Positions 11,865 through 24,547 of a DNA stretch of 64,000 bases are shown piece after piece; the stretch's first letter is position 1, and every line of letters begins with the position of its first letter. Source of the stretch: Lepidodermella squamata (lineage: Eukaryota; Gastrotricha); the NCBI GenBank assembly GCA_047495785.1, contig JBLDXI010000036.1, positions 930,001 through 994,000 on the forward strand, in the 5' to 3' direction. Made by a program: the position numbers and the translations under genes. A model generated the notes under the pieces. It was given only the letters and a program-made list of their open reading frames with translations. It had not been told where the DNA came from and searched no databases.

Positions 11865-12137
11865 GGTGTGACTTTTTTCAACCGACAACCAAAAATGTGA
11901 CTAAAATCATCCGACATGAAAATATCGATTTTCTCGATTTTCCCAAGTTCGATTTTCCGTTGGGGCATGCCCCTTTTATACACCCTATTTTGGCCCCTGA
12001 ACCGGCGGAATTTTATGGTGAAAGATTCATGGCGATCCGAGAAGTCACTTTTTTACTGTAATTTTTTGAGAATATGAAAAAGCAAGTCGGCTGGTTTTAG
12101 TCGTATTTTTGGTTGTCGGATGAAAAAAGTTTTCCCC
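11865..12137. mobile_element. Short element with about 45-bp inverted termini
   Basis: Left arm (about 11871-11915) reads CCGACAACCAAAAAT then GACTAAAA; the right arm (12086-12130) repeats it in the opposite orientation with few differences. The interior is noncoding. No clean target duplication was identified. Confidence 0.6.
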
Positions 12138-12309
12138 CTTTTTACGCTACCATTTTCAATGTTGTTGTTGCTGAAACATTTCCATTGATCACTTGTCTGA
12201 GCTGTCCTCTTCTGGGCGTTATGGCTCCCTAAATTAATAATAAATAAACAGCTAGTGAAAATGCCTGAACCTTTAGCCGTCTCATTCTGGATGATTATAA
12301 TTTAGACTT

Positions 12310-12665
12310 GACTTTTGAAGATTTTCGCTGCATTGTTTTCAGGAGGATCCCAAGTCAGCATTTGAACATTATTAGACGCCTTTGTTTGCTATGTTTTATG
12401 AAACTCAAGACACGCCTATCAACATCAAAAGCATTGAAAATCTTCACAATTCCGTCGGTTTGCTCTTTTTTGTTGTATCAACAGTCATTTTGGCAGATGC
12501 AGCAGCAACAAAATTTCTATCCTTGATAAAGGTCGCACACTGTGGTACAGCCTGGCGTCGGCCGTGTTAGGCTAAACCCAGACCATCTCTAAATCAGAGG
12601 CAAAGTATCGGAAAGTGAGTCCAGGAAGTTCAGGTTCAGCTAAAATACAGTGACTCATTAAAATT
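12310..12665 (-). pseudogene. LamG relic downstream of array copy 2
   Basis: Second member of the relic family seen at 720-1130. The leading part aligns well (GAAGATTTTCGC, GATCCCAAGTCAGC) and a short antisense LamG remnant follows near 12550-12610 with stops. Confidence 0.55.
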
Positions 12666-12868
12666 TCACATATGAAGCTCAGAAATTCAGATTCAGTCGC
12701 CAGCCTCATAGAACTGCCAGCTACGTTGTTTGATTTATTACATTAATCGGCTTTAAATATCAGCCTCGTTATAACTCTACATGAACACTTCATACTCGCA
12801 ATTCCCACGGATAAGCACATGTATAATTTAGAATTGTCTTCACTGGAAATTGATGATGATAGCCGATC

Positions 12869-15800
12869 TCACAGCAATTCAGGAATCGCAAAAGCAGCAC
12901 AATAGATTTCTAGAACTCGCTGGTTTTCGAAGGAAACAGAAGCAGTTGAGAAAATATTGAGGCAAGCAATGCTTCCCATCAACGGCTCGACCGGAGTAGC
13001 CCAGGATCTATGAACAAAAACCCATTTTCAGAAATAAACACATTTGATTATTAGTGAAAGATGCAAACCCTGCCAAGTTTAATGAACCGGATGTCGTAAA
13101 CGGAGAGGCGGTAGGAAAATCCGCGGGTCCAGTTCTCACATTACAAGTAAGGTACACTGTTCCGGCGTCGGCGTCGTAACCTATCTTAAGATGATGCCAT
13201 GCGGTTCCACCCGCTTTGGAACAGTCAACTGATATATCAGCCGACCCATCGCCATACGGCCTCAGCGTAAACATTCGATCGACGTCGGCTGTAAGTCTGA
13301 AACCAGGCATCGACCCATCGGGGGCAAATTCCAAGATTGTGCCTTTCTGCTCTGCCGATGTAGCGAACAAAAACATCGTGGAATTAGCAGTCAACGTCAT
13401 CTTCCCGGCGGTAACAGAAATAGGTTCGGTTGAGTTGTAGTAAAAGGCTGTGTTGGGTCGACCGAAAGGTCCAGTCACTTGTTGAAGAGCGGTATTCGAG
13501 GTTGTAAAATCAGCTCTCGGATCGATGCGGTCATTCAGATCGGAAACCAGCGGCCAACTGGCAATTAACCCAGGCAGTCGCGATTTGAGCACGTCCATAG
13601 TCAAAATCTTCCCGAGCTGAATTTGAAGGCACTTTTTGCGAAGTATCCAAAATTGTTCGAGGTTCAACGCGTGTCTGTGAAGCGAAAAGCAAGCCAGTCT
13701 GCCATTGAATGTGCCGGTTCCGTCAAAATTGCCACCAAGTTTTATTTTTGTGCTGACTTCCGGTCTTAAGTCACCAAGGGGTACCTCGAAGATGCTATTA
13801 TCATGCGCGACAATGTAATTTTGCGTATCAGCGTTGTAAGATATAGCGATGAAAGACCAATATGGATCCACATTAGGCACGGCCCACAGTTCCGTACCGC
13901 CACCCTGAGCTACAAAGAAAAATTTCAGATAAATCATTTTGATAGGGACTATGGATGCCTTAATATCAGAAGCACGCCAAGCAACAATGAAGACAAATTT
14001 TATATTCTTTCCTGCAGTCAAGAAGAAAGAGGAGAGGGAAGATTCGCAATGAAACCCAGCCTTCAAACCGCTTAAGAGTCTTATTCGAAAAAGGATATTT
14101 CCTTCTCAGTCGCTTTTCGGTCACAGCTGAAACATTACACATGTGCTAAATTTGTATTAGAAAATCGTTAGCGTGTCGTTAATGAATGCATGGATAATTT
14201 CGGCACTGCTATCGGCAAATAGCATGAAGTTACTACGTAAATAGTTACTGTTTTAGGGGGCTGGGATTCAACAAACCTACCTATTATTACATACAAACGG
14301 GGTAATCCTCTGTCAATGATAACGCCGGTTTGATCTGCTGTGTCGTAGAACCCAAAAATTCTTTGCATGTCTGTTGAACCTAACGGAAAGAAAACGTAAG
14401 CAGCAAGCGTGAAAGACGAATTTTTGACATCGAGCAAGGGGTTTTCCAAGAGCACGGATCCAGCTGTTGAATTAATAGAAAGCGCTGAGCTGCTGTAGGG
14501 ACCGCTGTCGAAGTTCAAGGATGGACCAGTATAATTTCCGTCGATGTCGTTTCCACTGATGTCACGTGTACCGAATTCCTGGCTGAGAGGCAAGTAAAGT
14601 GTTTCGAATGGCAGCCCGAACGGAGTCTCTGCAAAGAAATTGTTTCTTAACACGCCGGAAATTAATGGTAGCTTACGCTTGTCACAGAGCTCAGCACTTT
14701 TGAACATAAATGTTGAAGTCTGAACATGGAAATTAGCTGTGATGTAACATTAGCTCCAAATTGCATTGCTCACCCAGTTTTGAGGGCAGTCGTTTGCTAC
14801 AGGAACGCATTTCGCCGCCATATGAAGTGCAAACGTACAAAGCTTGTGCTAGAAATAAAAGCAAAAAATGAAATACCCTTGCCTTACATGGCTTGTGCTG
14901 AAAAGAAAAGTTCAAACTTCAAGTCTTGACAAGAAATATGAATGGGCGAAATTTTGCTCTTATCGGGTCGTTGTTTTGGTGTTTGGTGCGGAATAAAACA
15001 CGTAAATTTACACTTTTCCTTCGATCGTCGCGTCGATTCCAGCAGTGCTTAATACTGACTCGCCCCTAAGAACTGTTGACATCCACCGACGCAACACGGC
15101 TAAATTTCAATCGGAAATCAGAGGTGGGGGAATCTATTAGAATCAGTGGCAGTTGGGAGATGGGGAACCACAAAACCCGAAATTTCGCTCGAGCGTGATT
15201 ACGGCCGTAATTCAAATTGGTAATAAATTAGTAAAAATTAGCCGTGCAAGGTATTTTTTCCTCTATTATTGGGACGCTTCGTAATTTTTGCCAAAAAATC
15301 GAAGATCGACGAAATATCGAACATTAAAGTAAAGTAAGGTTGGCATTATTAAAAAATACCGTAAATTCATCAGTAGCATCCGTCTTGCAGGCGTCGTGAT
15401 TTTCTTTGAACGACGTCGAGTTACCATAGATTTTAACCTGACGCAATGAAATACATCGTTGCGGATTCAAAAAGCTATCGAGACGATGACCCAATTACTC
15501 GTGTTCCAGTCGTAAAAGCGCCGTAGCACTGCTTGCCGTTGCTTGTTTCGCACTTCGCGGCTCTCTGTGAAGGGGAAAAATCATTACATGCAATCCCAAT
15601 TTGTATTTCGTCCCACTATTTGGTATTGCAAATAATTTGTCAACACAAATTTCAAAATTGTTACGAGAATAGCATGAAAATGACATCGAGGAAGCCTTCA
15701 CCCCTTTCAGGCAGTTTTCCCTGTTGCTGAACGTAGCAGATGAAAATTCTCGGGTTTCAGTCCCAGCCTGGCAGCCCGTTGTCTCGAGGCGGCAATCGAT

Positions 15801-17844
15801 AAAGCTTCCGTTGGACGAGCTGAAGCACCTCACATGCGGTTTCTCGCTGTCTTGAACTTGAACTGTTACAATTCAATCAGGCGCGTTTGACATTCGATGA
15901 TCAAAAATGAAAATTATATAAAACTCACGCAAAGTTCCCGAAATGCATTGACCAAGATTGCCAAATGGACTGCCACTTGATTCGAGCTATCAGTATTGTG
16001 GTAACATGAGCATCGAAAATTCACACTTATAATTTCTAACCCAGTTCTCGGGGCAGGTGTAGTTTGCTGGGACACAAGTTTTCACCACTCCGTTGTCCGT
16101 GCACCGTTTGAAAGATTGATTCTTAAAATAACAAGTTAACAAGTAATGTTGAAAAATTTGGAGTGAATTTACCGCGAATTTTGATCTTGCGTTATTACAA
16201 GCCGCCAAGCTGTCTTTCAGCGTAATGTTTTTGAACCAATCAAGCTGGAATTGGAAAAAGTTAAAAAGTGAATGTTTAGGTGTAAATTTACCTCGATTTC
16301 CCTGTCAGCCGCTGGTTCTCCAGTCAATTTACAATTTCCAAGGCCGGGATTGCAACGTGGTGTTAGGGCGCCGTATTTATAACACATTTTGGCATTCTGA
16401 TATCAATAAAAATTACAGCAACAAGAGGCCAGCCATACCAATATTTCATACCCCTAATCGGCAGGTTTGTAGATCTGGGAACAAGGGTCCCCACTGAGGA
16501 AAATAAATGGGAATTTATCAATGGAATTGCGGAAAATATTTTTTTTAACATCAAATTTACTTTTTTCAACATCAAATTTCTTTTTCTATCATCAAACTCT
16601 TTTTTCAACAGCAAAATTCAGAAATTATTATTTGATAGGGAAGAATATGCTTTCATGATGAAGTTGTGGATTTCAAGTGCTTATGACCTCGGGTGATGAT
16701 AGCGGGGCCCAGACTCGTGCCAATAAGGTAAGGTGATCATATCCAGAGGTGGAAACAGGTCGGGTTAATCGGCCGGTAAGCTGACCGGTTGCCGGTTGGG
16801 TCAGTGCCGGGCATAGTTGCTTCTCGACGGCGAGACATGGGTGCTGATGGCATCCGGGGCGAATCAGCGTCACAAGACCACTTTCCAACTAACGACACCA
16901 GTCGAGAAGCGAATCGAGGAATATTACAATCGAATCGACACATCTCCGGGGTGTGAGTTGAAAATCTCCATCAACATTGGCAATGCCCGCCCTCAAGACA
17001 GGGAGCGCATGCGGCTATTCAGTGCAGCGTACCGGCGTAAGACGTTCCGGCAGCTTAACCTTGAAGGGCCCTGACTAATTTCACTCATTTGCATCATTGT
17101 CTTCGCAAAAATCGTAAAATTATTCGGATAAATATTTAAAAATTCAATTTCTTTGGCCAAAAATCAAATATTTGTTCGTAACTTTGCAAAATTGCAGCTA
17201 ACTCAATTTTCTATACTTTTATAAACGGGTTCGACAGCAATAAACTACAATGCTTTGCCGAATTTTCTGTGATTTTTCCGGACTGGTCATCATCAAGGGC
17301 TTTAATGAGTGTTGATCGCAAAAATTAACATATCGAAATTTGCTGTTGAAAAAAGAGTTTAATGGTAGAAAAAGTAATTTGATGTTGAAAAAAGTAAATT
17401 TGATGTTGACCAAAGGTGACCCGAAATTGCGAGCGATTGAAGGAGATTTTTAACCAGAATAAAAATGGAGAACAATATAATTTAAATTGAAAGATTAAAT
17501 ACAAAATCGTTCAATTATTTTATTGATTTTTTTAAATCAAGGAAAGAACTCTTAAATCCTGAGAGCCTTGAAATTATTTAAAATTTCAATCAAAACATAA
17601 ATCACACCAAGAGGAATTCTGAGGTAAAAATGTCGATGTATAGTAATTCATTCGATTCATTGAATAAAATTATCTAAAAATACCTGATACTCGGTGATAG
17701 GATCACATGTTGGGTTGTTATCGCGGCATGAAGTGAATGCGTTGTTAGTCACTTGGAAGCATCGCTTGAAAACCTGGCCTGACCCCAAGACGATCAACGT
17801 GAACAAAATCACACAGATGATTTCAAAATATTAAAGCTTCGCAT
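12869..17844 (-). CDS. Array copy 2, closest to copy 1, signal-peptide frame broken
   Basis: Exons in transcript order: 17844-17684, 16493-16452, 16396-16292, 16244-16173, 16121-16041, 15986-15929, 15862-15702, 15564-15499, 15437-15360, 14848-14774, 14719-14677, 14628-14281, 13909-13069 and 13007-12869. Exons 2-14 keep open frames and GT-AG sites equivalent to copy 1. Exon 1 is 161 nt instead of 159: six bases (AAAATA, plus strand, about 17825-17830) replace four (GGTA) in copy 1, so the ATG at 17844 runs into a stop before the cysteines. The correct frame has a TAA and no in-frame ATG upstream. The gene may be a recent pseudogene, or may use another first exon. Flanks, introns and spacers all resemble copy 1, marking the youngest whole-gene duplication. 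Intron 1 holds an 892-bp fold-back element. Confidence 0.72.
16532..17423. mobile_element. Fold-back element in intron 1 of copy 2
   Basis: About 75-bp inverted arms (16548-16620 and 17340-17416) are composed of repeated TCAACATCAAATTT-type words. Flanks GAATTGCG (16524-16531) and AAATTGCG (17424-17431) look like an 8-bp target duplication with one mismatch. Copy 1 has an uninterrupted equivalent site near 7025-7041. The interior (16670-17080) is less AT-rich, with an 85-codon plus-strand frame at 16817-17074 that I do not recognise. It may be a captured or degenerate coding fragment. Confidence 0.62.
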
Positions 17845-17896
17845 TGCTAGTTTATTCGAGAAAATAAAAACGAATAATGAGAGGAGAGGGTGAATT

Positions 17897-17926
17897 CACT
17901 CGTTTAGGACCGGTCGATGGCTCGTG
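17897..17926 (-). promoter_or_regulatory. Conserved upstream block of array copy 2
   Basis: Same block as 7676-7705, differing at a few positions, about 53 nt before the damaged start codon. Its persistence suggests that the promoter was duplicated intact. Confidence 0.45.
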
Positions 17927-18664
17927 CTAAAAAATAAAATCACATGATTAGAAAACTTTCAAAACAACATCACATGCAATTTTCGAACCCGACATGCTAA
18001 CAAAAAATTAGCACCGATTCAACTCGACATGGCGATATCACAAAAGCAAAAAACTTCTACCGTATGCGACATTTTTTTTTAAACCTAACAGCCAATTTGA
18101 AATCCTTGAATCAGTCGCTGATTTCAATTCGATTCTCTCGGGAATTTGTGTGAAGAATTGGCCGTATACCAAATCAATAATGATAACGCTTGATTTTTCC
18201 TTCAATGAGTGAGCTTTTTTGAGCTTGAACGCAACAAGATATTTTCTATCACAGGTCAAAAAATATCACCGCTCACGATGTTGCCCTGGTATGAATAAGT
18301 AAAAAATCACTGAATTTCGGAATTTTCATAGCGGAAACTTCGACAAATTCATTTTCGAATTTCGTAACAAAAGTATTTGAATATTCAAATTTTAAGAAAT
18401 TAATTATGAATTCGAGCTTTTATCGTAAGAATTTTACGGCGCCGTTCCGAAAACTGAATTTGTCGTCAAAAAAACCAAAATTACGACGTTTTCCATTCAC
18501 AATTTGCCTATTACTACGGCTGTTTGTTCTGCACGATCTCCCATCGGCACGTGCCAAATAGTGCGATCTCGCAAATATTCATTCACGAATTACGTGAAAA
18601 GCTCGTTTTAAAATAATCAGCTAGAAAAAATGTTTCTTTAATCTGGAGGATAATTTAGGCTTTA

Positions 18665-18985
18665 TCGCTCATGTAGATTTTCGAAACTATTTATTTTCGG
18701 GTTTCAGGTGGACCCACATCTATTCAACGGCAATTTGAAAGTTATTGGAATTGGAATGCCATTTATTGTTTGCCGAAGCTTAAGACATGCCCATCAACTT
18801 CGAAATTCCAAAATCGAGAAAAATGTTCGAAATTGTTCTCGCTCTTCCCTCAGAAATTGTTAAATCAGCCGACACATCGCCATACAGCCTGAGAATATAA
18901 GTTGGACTGGTATTGGCCGTAATTCTTAACCCGGTCTTCGAATCATCGGGAGGGAACTTCAAGATTGTGTGGTCAGAGCGCATAA
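18665..18985 (-). pseudogene. LamG relic in the spacer between copies 2 and 3
   Basis: The minus strand reads ILKFPPDDSKTGLRI then YILRLYGDVSADLT, a truncated second LamG domain with no splice context. It is the third member of the relic family. The paralogous spacer between copies 1 and 2 lacks this piece: its sequence jumps from the equivalent of 18660 to that of about 19095. Confidence 0.65.
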
Positions 18986-19091
18986 AGGGTCATCGTAAAA
19001 CTGTTATCTGGTATGTAATAGATCTCTAAAAATCTCACTTGAATCGCGAAGCGAATGTATCCTTGAGTTAATGCAGACAAGTTGAACAATC

Positions 19092-19860
19092 TACTCATCG
19101 AAAAACCACGTCTGTTCTGGAAGGTGTTCGAATTCCTTTCGAACACTAGCAAGGCTTCACATAACACGCATGCTTCACCAATCACACCCGGCGGTGAAGC
19201 CGGCATCAGCGACAAGAAAAAAAGCAAACATCTTAGCAAAGCACCTATAGCTGTACGGATGATCTCGCCAAAGCCCACTGGCATTTTCAACGCTAACCTG
19301 AAAATCAGCGATGTACTTAAGGTGTGGAAGGTCACAGCTGGACCATGATCCCTAAAGAAGGGAAAGATTTTAAATCGCCAGGCCTGGTTACCGCCGTCTT
19401 GAACTGCCTGCCGAAGGTTTCAGAGAGGCTCGTCGCTCATCGTGTCCTACAAAAAATGATCACCAAGAAGATATTTCGAGAGAGAAGAGCAAGTATGATG
19501 GTGGAGTTCCGCAAGGCTCGCCACTCAGCCCCATCTTGTAGGTACACGCTGTACAAAGCCGACCTCGTTCGGGATCTTTCGAGCGACGTGCTTAACGGCG
19601 TGTTTGCTGACGACCTCGCTGCTGCGAAAGAAAAGCGCGATTGATCGGGTGTATGATTCCCTCCAGAAAATTGGACAATCGTTCAACAAGTGGCGGTCGA
19701 AAGTTAAGGTGTGCTTGGGTGTCCCGATGCCACCCGAGCCACGGTAAGGCTCATAAAAGCCACTACGAGGCCCTTCGGCCTTCGGGAATTTAACTGGGTA
19801 AAAAAACATACCAGAATTATACACTTGAGACACTGTAAGGCATTTCGAAGGTTCCAACAT
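19092..19860 (+). mobile_element. Degenerate LINE-type reverse transcriptase fragment
   Basis: Translations in shifted plus frames show IPKEGKDFKSPGLVTAVLNC and VLNGVFADDLA. These correspond to the conserved RT block with a KPGKD-like motif and to the catalytic (F/Y)xDD block. Stops and frameshifts make it inactive. It is collinear with 10262-10975, which lacks the FADD segment. The clade (Jockey- or CR1-like) is a guess. Confidence 0.75.
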
Positions 19861-20038
19861 CCATGATTTATTTGATAAACCAGTTTAACACATACTTGCC
19901 CCGTCCGGTATTCACACCCGGCACCCGGTATTGTATTTTCATGAATAGCTCACTAATTTCAACTGAGATATAATTTTAAATATTGTGCAGCTGATGTTGC
20001 TGTATTGAGTTCACGTGGAATGACTGATACGTATATTT

Positions 20039-23000
20039 TCAGAGCATTTCAGGAATCGCGTAGAAAGCGCAAAGAATTTCCGTAAGCCGTAGTTGATGAG
20101 GGGTATAATACGCTCCAGATATGCTCAGGCAAGCTAAACTTCCCATCAGCGGCTCGACTGGAGTAGCCCAAGACCTGGTCCAACAATTAGTGATAAAATA
20201 GACGAACAAATAGATAATCAAACAAACCCAGCCAAATGGAATGACCCGGCTGTTGTGAATGGGTCGGAGGATGTGGCAACCTCAGTTCCAGCTCGCGAAT
20301 CACATTCGAAGGAGAGCGTTCCTTGCATATCGCCAGTGTTTGGATTAAAATAGCGGATTTTAAGATAATGCCATTGAATTCCGCTCGATTCGGCGCAGTG
20401 AACCGTTAAATCAGCCGACCCATCGCCATACGGCCTGAGAATGAAGGTGCGATTGACGTCGGCCGTAAGTCTGAAACCAGTAGTCGACGCATCAGGGGCG
20501 AATTCCAGGATTGTGCCTTTCTGCTTCGCCGGAGCAGCATAAATTGTTATCGTAATACCAGAATTTATCGATAAATCTTGAATAGATAAAGCGATAGGAT
20601 CGGTTGAATTGAAATAAAAGGCCGTGTTAGGCACGCCAAACGGTCCAGTTAATCCTAGCATCAAAGCTACGGTTGAGGTCGTAACATTAGCTTCAGGGTT
20701 TCTGTCATTCAGATCGGAAACAAGAGGCCAAGTGATAGGTGTGTTTAACTGATAGTAGAGCTCTGCCGGATTCATAATCCACATCGCCCGAACCTGGAGG
20801 CATTTCTTCCGAAGTATCCACAACTGGGCGACGGTCATGGCGTGTTTGTGGAGCGAGAAGCATGCCAGTCCGCCTTTGAAGTTTATGTTACCACCCAAAT
20901 CGCCCCCGATTTTTACTCGCGAGCTAACAAGTGGTCTCGAAATGAGCGATTCCTCGTGGATGAAGTTATCATGAATGACCAACAGCTTCTGCGTATCGTA
21001 GTTATAGGATACAGCAATGAAGGCCGAAGTCGGGTCAACACTGGACACTGCTCCCTCAAGAGAAATTGTGTAGTTCTGACCTATGACAACAAATTCATGC
21101 TTATTCCGATCACCGTGAACAGTGCGCGAAGTATACGAAGTATCGAACCCCCAGTTCACGAAGCAAAAGTTGAAAATCCGAAAAAGCAACAGGGGCACCC
21201 TTTTGTCATGAAATTGGAGCCAGAGTTCCGAACCCCCTAGTTCGAGGATCCTACTATACCTTAGAAGTTGAACATGGCTTGGCGCCCAGAACAAGGAGTG
21301 ATTCGAATGAAAATTCAGTAACGCTAGTTTCTTTATGGCCTTACAACTTACTTATCGTTATTCGAAGAAAGTCTATTGCTCTGTTAATGTCGATGCTAGT
21401 AAGGTCCTTCTCGTTGTAGAACTCGAAAATTCTTTGCAAGCCGCTGGAATTCGCCACAAATATCGGGTAAACGGCTATCGTGAAAGATGAATTCTCGACA
21501 TTTAGCAAGCTACTATCCAAGTGAACGGAGGCTTCGGCTGTATCAATAGAGAGCGCTGCGTTGTTAAATAGTGGGTCCGAGTAATCCAAAAATGATCGAG
21601 ATAGATTCCCGTTAATGCCATTTCCACTGATGTCCATCGTATCATTTATGAAAGGCAGGTAAACTGTTTCCATTGGCAGACCGAATGGAGTCTCTGGATG
21701 TAAAATTGAAATAATGCCCCTTATTGGAGAAAGAGTAGGCCGAACTCACGCTTATCACACAGCTCAGCAGTTTTGAACATCGATGTCAAGTTCTGAAGTA
21801 AAAGAAAAACTCAGCTGAAAGAGTACCGATTGTCTCTACAAGTGAGAGAACTTACCCAGCTTTGAGGGCAGTCGTTAGCTACCGGAACACATTTCGATGC
21901 CATGATCAAATCATATGTGCAAAGCTTGTACTGGAAAACAGAAACAAGCCTTATAACTTGGAATGGAACTGATGAACAGATTGATCATTTTTAATCTTCA
22001 TGGGGACCTTTTCAAAACATTTTATCACCCCTATTCATCTCGAGATCTATGATGTTTTAAAAATCGACCTAATTCAGTGGCATTTTCTAGATGCGACTGC
22101 TTACCATTCTTGTATTTGGGAATAGTTGAGGGTATTTGTAATATTTAGTTTACTGGTAAAAATTGGAGCAAAAGACAAAATACCGTAAATTCCGTGGCTT
22201 CCAACTTGCAAGCGTCGTGATTTACTTTGAACGACGTCGAGTTGCCGTAGACTTTAACCTAGTTTCATTAAATCGTTTTAGATTTTAGATAACGTCTAAC
22301 GTGATGTTTGGATTACTAGCTTACCCGAGTCCCATTCGGAAAAGCTCCAAAACAATGCTTGCCATTGTTTGTGGAACATTGAACGGCTCTCTATTGGAAG
22401 AATAACATCATCAGAAGCTAAAATTAGATATATTGACATTTCACCCTACCCCTTTCAAACAGTTTTCCCTGTTGCTGAACGTGGCCGATGAAAATACTCG
22501 AGTTTCAGCTCCGGCCTGGCAGCCAGTTGCCTCGAGGCGGCAATCGATGAAGCTCCCGTTAGACGAGCTGAAGCACCTAACATGCGGCTTCTCGCTGTCT
22601 GGAACTCGCACTGTTGCCGTTTAAAATAGACAGCTTCATTTGATAGCCTATATTATGAAAACACACGAACATGTGGATCCAGAGATGCAGAGGCTGAGAT
22701 TAGTAAAATTGCTGCCACCCGCGAGCTGAAGCAGACACAAATCATAAAAAATATTTCGGAAGGTTGGTAATTTGCGTCAACCCAGTTCTCGGGACAGTTG
22801 AAGTTGACTGGGACACACGTCTTTACTACCCCATTCGCCGTGCATCGTTTAAAAGCCTGATTCTAAAAAAGAAAAAATGAAAAATTATCAATTTTTGTTG
22901 AAGCTTTTGTAATCTATTCACCTCAAATTTTGATTTCGCGTTATTGCACGCGGCCAAGCTGTCTTTCAACGTGTTGGCCCGGTACCAGTTAAGCTGAGAT

Positions 23001-24547
23001 TTAAAAAGAGAAAATATCCGAATTCGAATACAATCGATTGGCAGGCCCAGCGAGGAAAGTAGGCCGGCCAACCTGCCAGGGGCGCAGTTTATCTGTCAAA
23101 AAATTTGCCGCTCGCTATGCTCGCTCGCGAACACCTATGATGTTTCATATAATTGGGTATCGAGAGCGCTAGTTTGCGAATTTACTTTTTTCCCCAGTTT
23201 TCCGACCCTGATTAGCCTGAAATTTTCAATTGAGTGTGAACTTCGAATGTTCCTATGCAACTGTGTTATGCGAGCGAAACGTATGGTGAATTTAGCGTAT
23301 GGTGAATTTAGAGGTTTTGCAGCGGGAATGGCCTGAACATGCTCAAAATCTCGTAACATTTCTAAAATAAATAAAAAAAACAAAATTGACCTTGATTCAC
23401 CTATAAAGGACTTGAAACTTATCACCTTGTGATGAATACATTATATATTTCCAAGTTTTCACCTCAAATAAATACTTCTGTTCTTCTCTGAAAGACGAGG
23501 GCAAATTTCAAATTAGCGTTCCCCATGATTTTAGCGAGCGAAGCGAGAAAAGCTAAGATATTTTGCCGTACGTAAGGCTGAAAATAGCCTTGGCTACACT
23601 CATTTTGCGATAGAACTCTAGCAGCCAACCTACCGGGGATTTCAGCGTCCCTGGCGACGACGCTTCGACCCTCAAACCTACCAGGTACGCGTCCCTGGTA
23701 CTACCCTCATCGTCCCTGGCGTCTGGCGTCCCTGGTGCTACTTTCCTCGCTGGGCAGGCCTGACTTTTACCTCGATTTCTCTGTCAGCTGCTGGCTCCCC
23801 AGTCAATTTACAGTTGCCGAGGCCGGGATTGCATCGTGGGGTCAAGGCGCCGTATTTATAACACATTTTAGCATTCTGTTCCCGAGTGGAAAGAAAGGTA
23901 CAATAGCGAGTGACATTGATTTCACGTAGCTCACCCCCGATCGGCACGAGGCAAAGTCAGCGAACAAAGGACCCCACTAAGGAAAAGGAACAAACTTGAA
24001 AACTCGAATTGAATTTCATGAATAAATTCGAATTCATCACTTAAAAATGACAAAAATCACCATTTAAAACCAAATTTTATTTAAATTCATAAAAAAACTA
24101 ATATAATAATTAATATTGGATTGAGGAATTTTCGGAATGGTTCGCAAACATTTCTTTCCGATAGAATTTTTTTGATCGTGATTTTAATTTCACAATTTCC
24201 TCTGCAAAAGTAACCGTGAAGTTCGATTGGGTCAAGTAACCCTTACCCCTTACCTCATATCATATCATATCACATCATAAAATTCCTCGAAATACCAGAT
24301 ACTGGGTGACTTTATTTAAAAAATTCAAAAATTCAAAAAAATTTGAAAATGCCCTCAAAGTGACTTTTTCGGTGAAATTTCCTAGAAATACCTGATACTC
24401 GGTGATAGGATCGCAGGTGGGGTTGTTATCGCGGCACGAAGTAAAAGCGTTGTTTGTCACCTGGAAGCATCGCTTGAAGTTCTGGCATGATGCCTGACCG
24501 TTTAAATTGAATAAAATCACGAGCAATAGTGAAATAAAGCTTCTCAT
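20039..24547 (-). CDS. Secreted Cys-module/double LamG protein, array copy 3
   Basis: Exons: 24547-24392, 23976-23935, 23875-23771, 22993-22922, 22862-22782, 22725-22671, 22610-22450, 22390-22325, 22259-22185, 21930-21856, 21792-21750, 21693-21352, 21080-20228 and 20174-20039, giving 753 residues with closed phases. The signal peptide is MRSFISLLLVILFNLNGQAS. Exon 6 is one codon shorter than in copy 1 and uses a GTTCGT donor. The long exon encodes the end of LamG 1 (LACFSLHKHAM, QLWILRKKC) and all of LamG 2 (ILEFAPDAS, TFILRPYGDGSADLTV). The tail reads SWATPVEPLMGSLACLSI. Intron 3 is enlarged by an hAT-like insertion at 23048-23752. Confidence 0.82.
23048..23752. mobile_element. hAT-like non-autonomous element, TSD GGCAGGCC
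   Basis: The element starts CAGCGAGGAAAGTAG and ends with the exact complement. It is flanked by GGCAGGCC at 23040-23047 and 23753-23760. The paralogous intron of copy 4 has one GGCAGGCC followed directly by the intron end (near 28775). The 8-bp duplication and CAG...CTG ends fit hAT elements. The interior has GAGCGAAGCGAG and several CGTCCCTGG repeats, and no transposase frame. Confidence 0.8.

Noticed and set aside
20842-21240. 132-codon plus-strand frame
   Set aside because: It is the antisense shadow of the LamG exon of copy 3; the same applies to plus-strand frames opposite other LamG exons and to frames opposite the GT32 cores.
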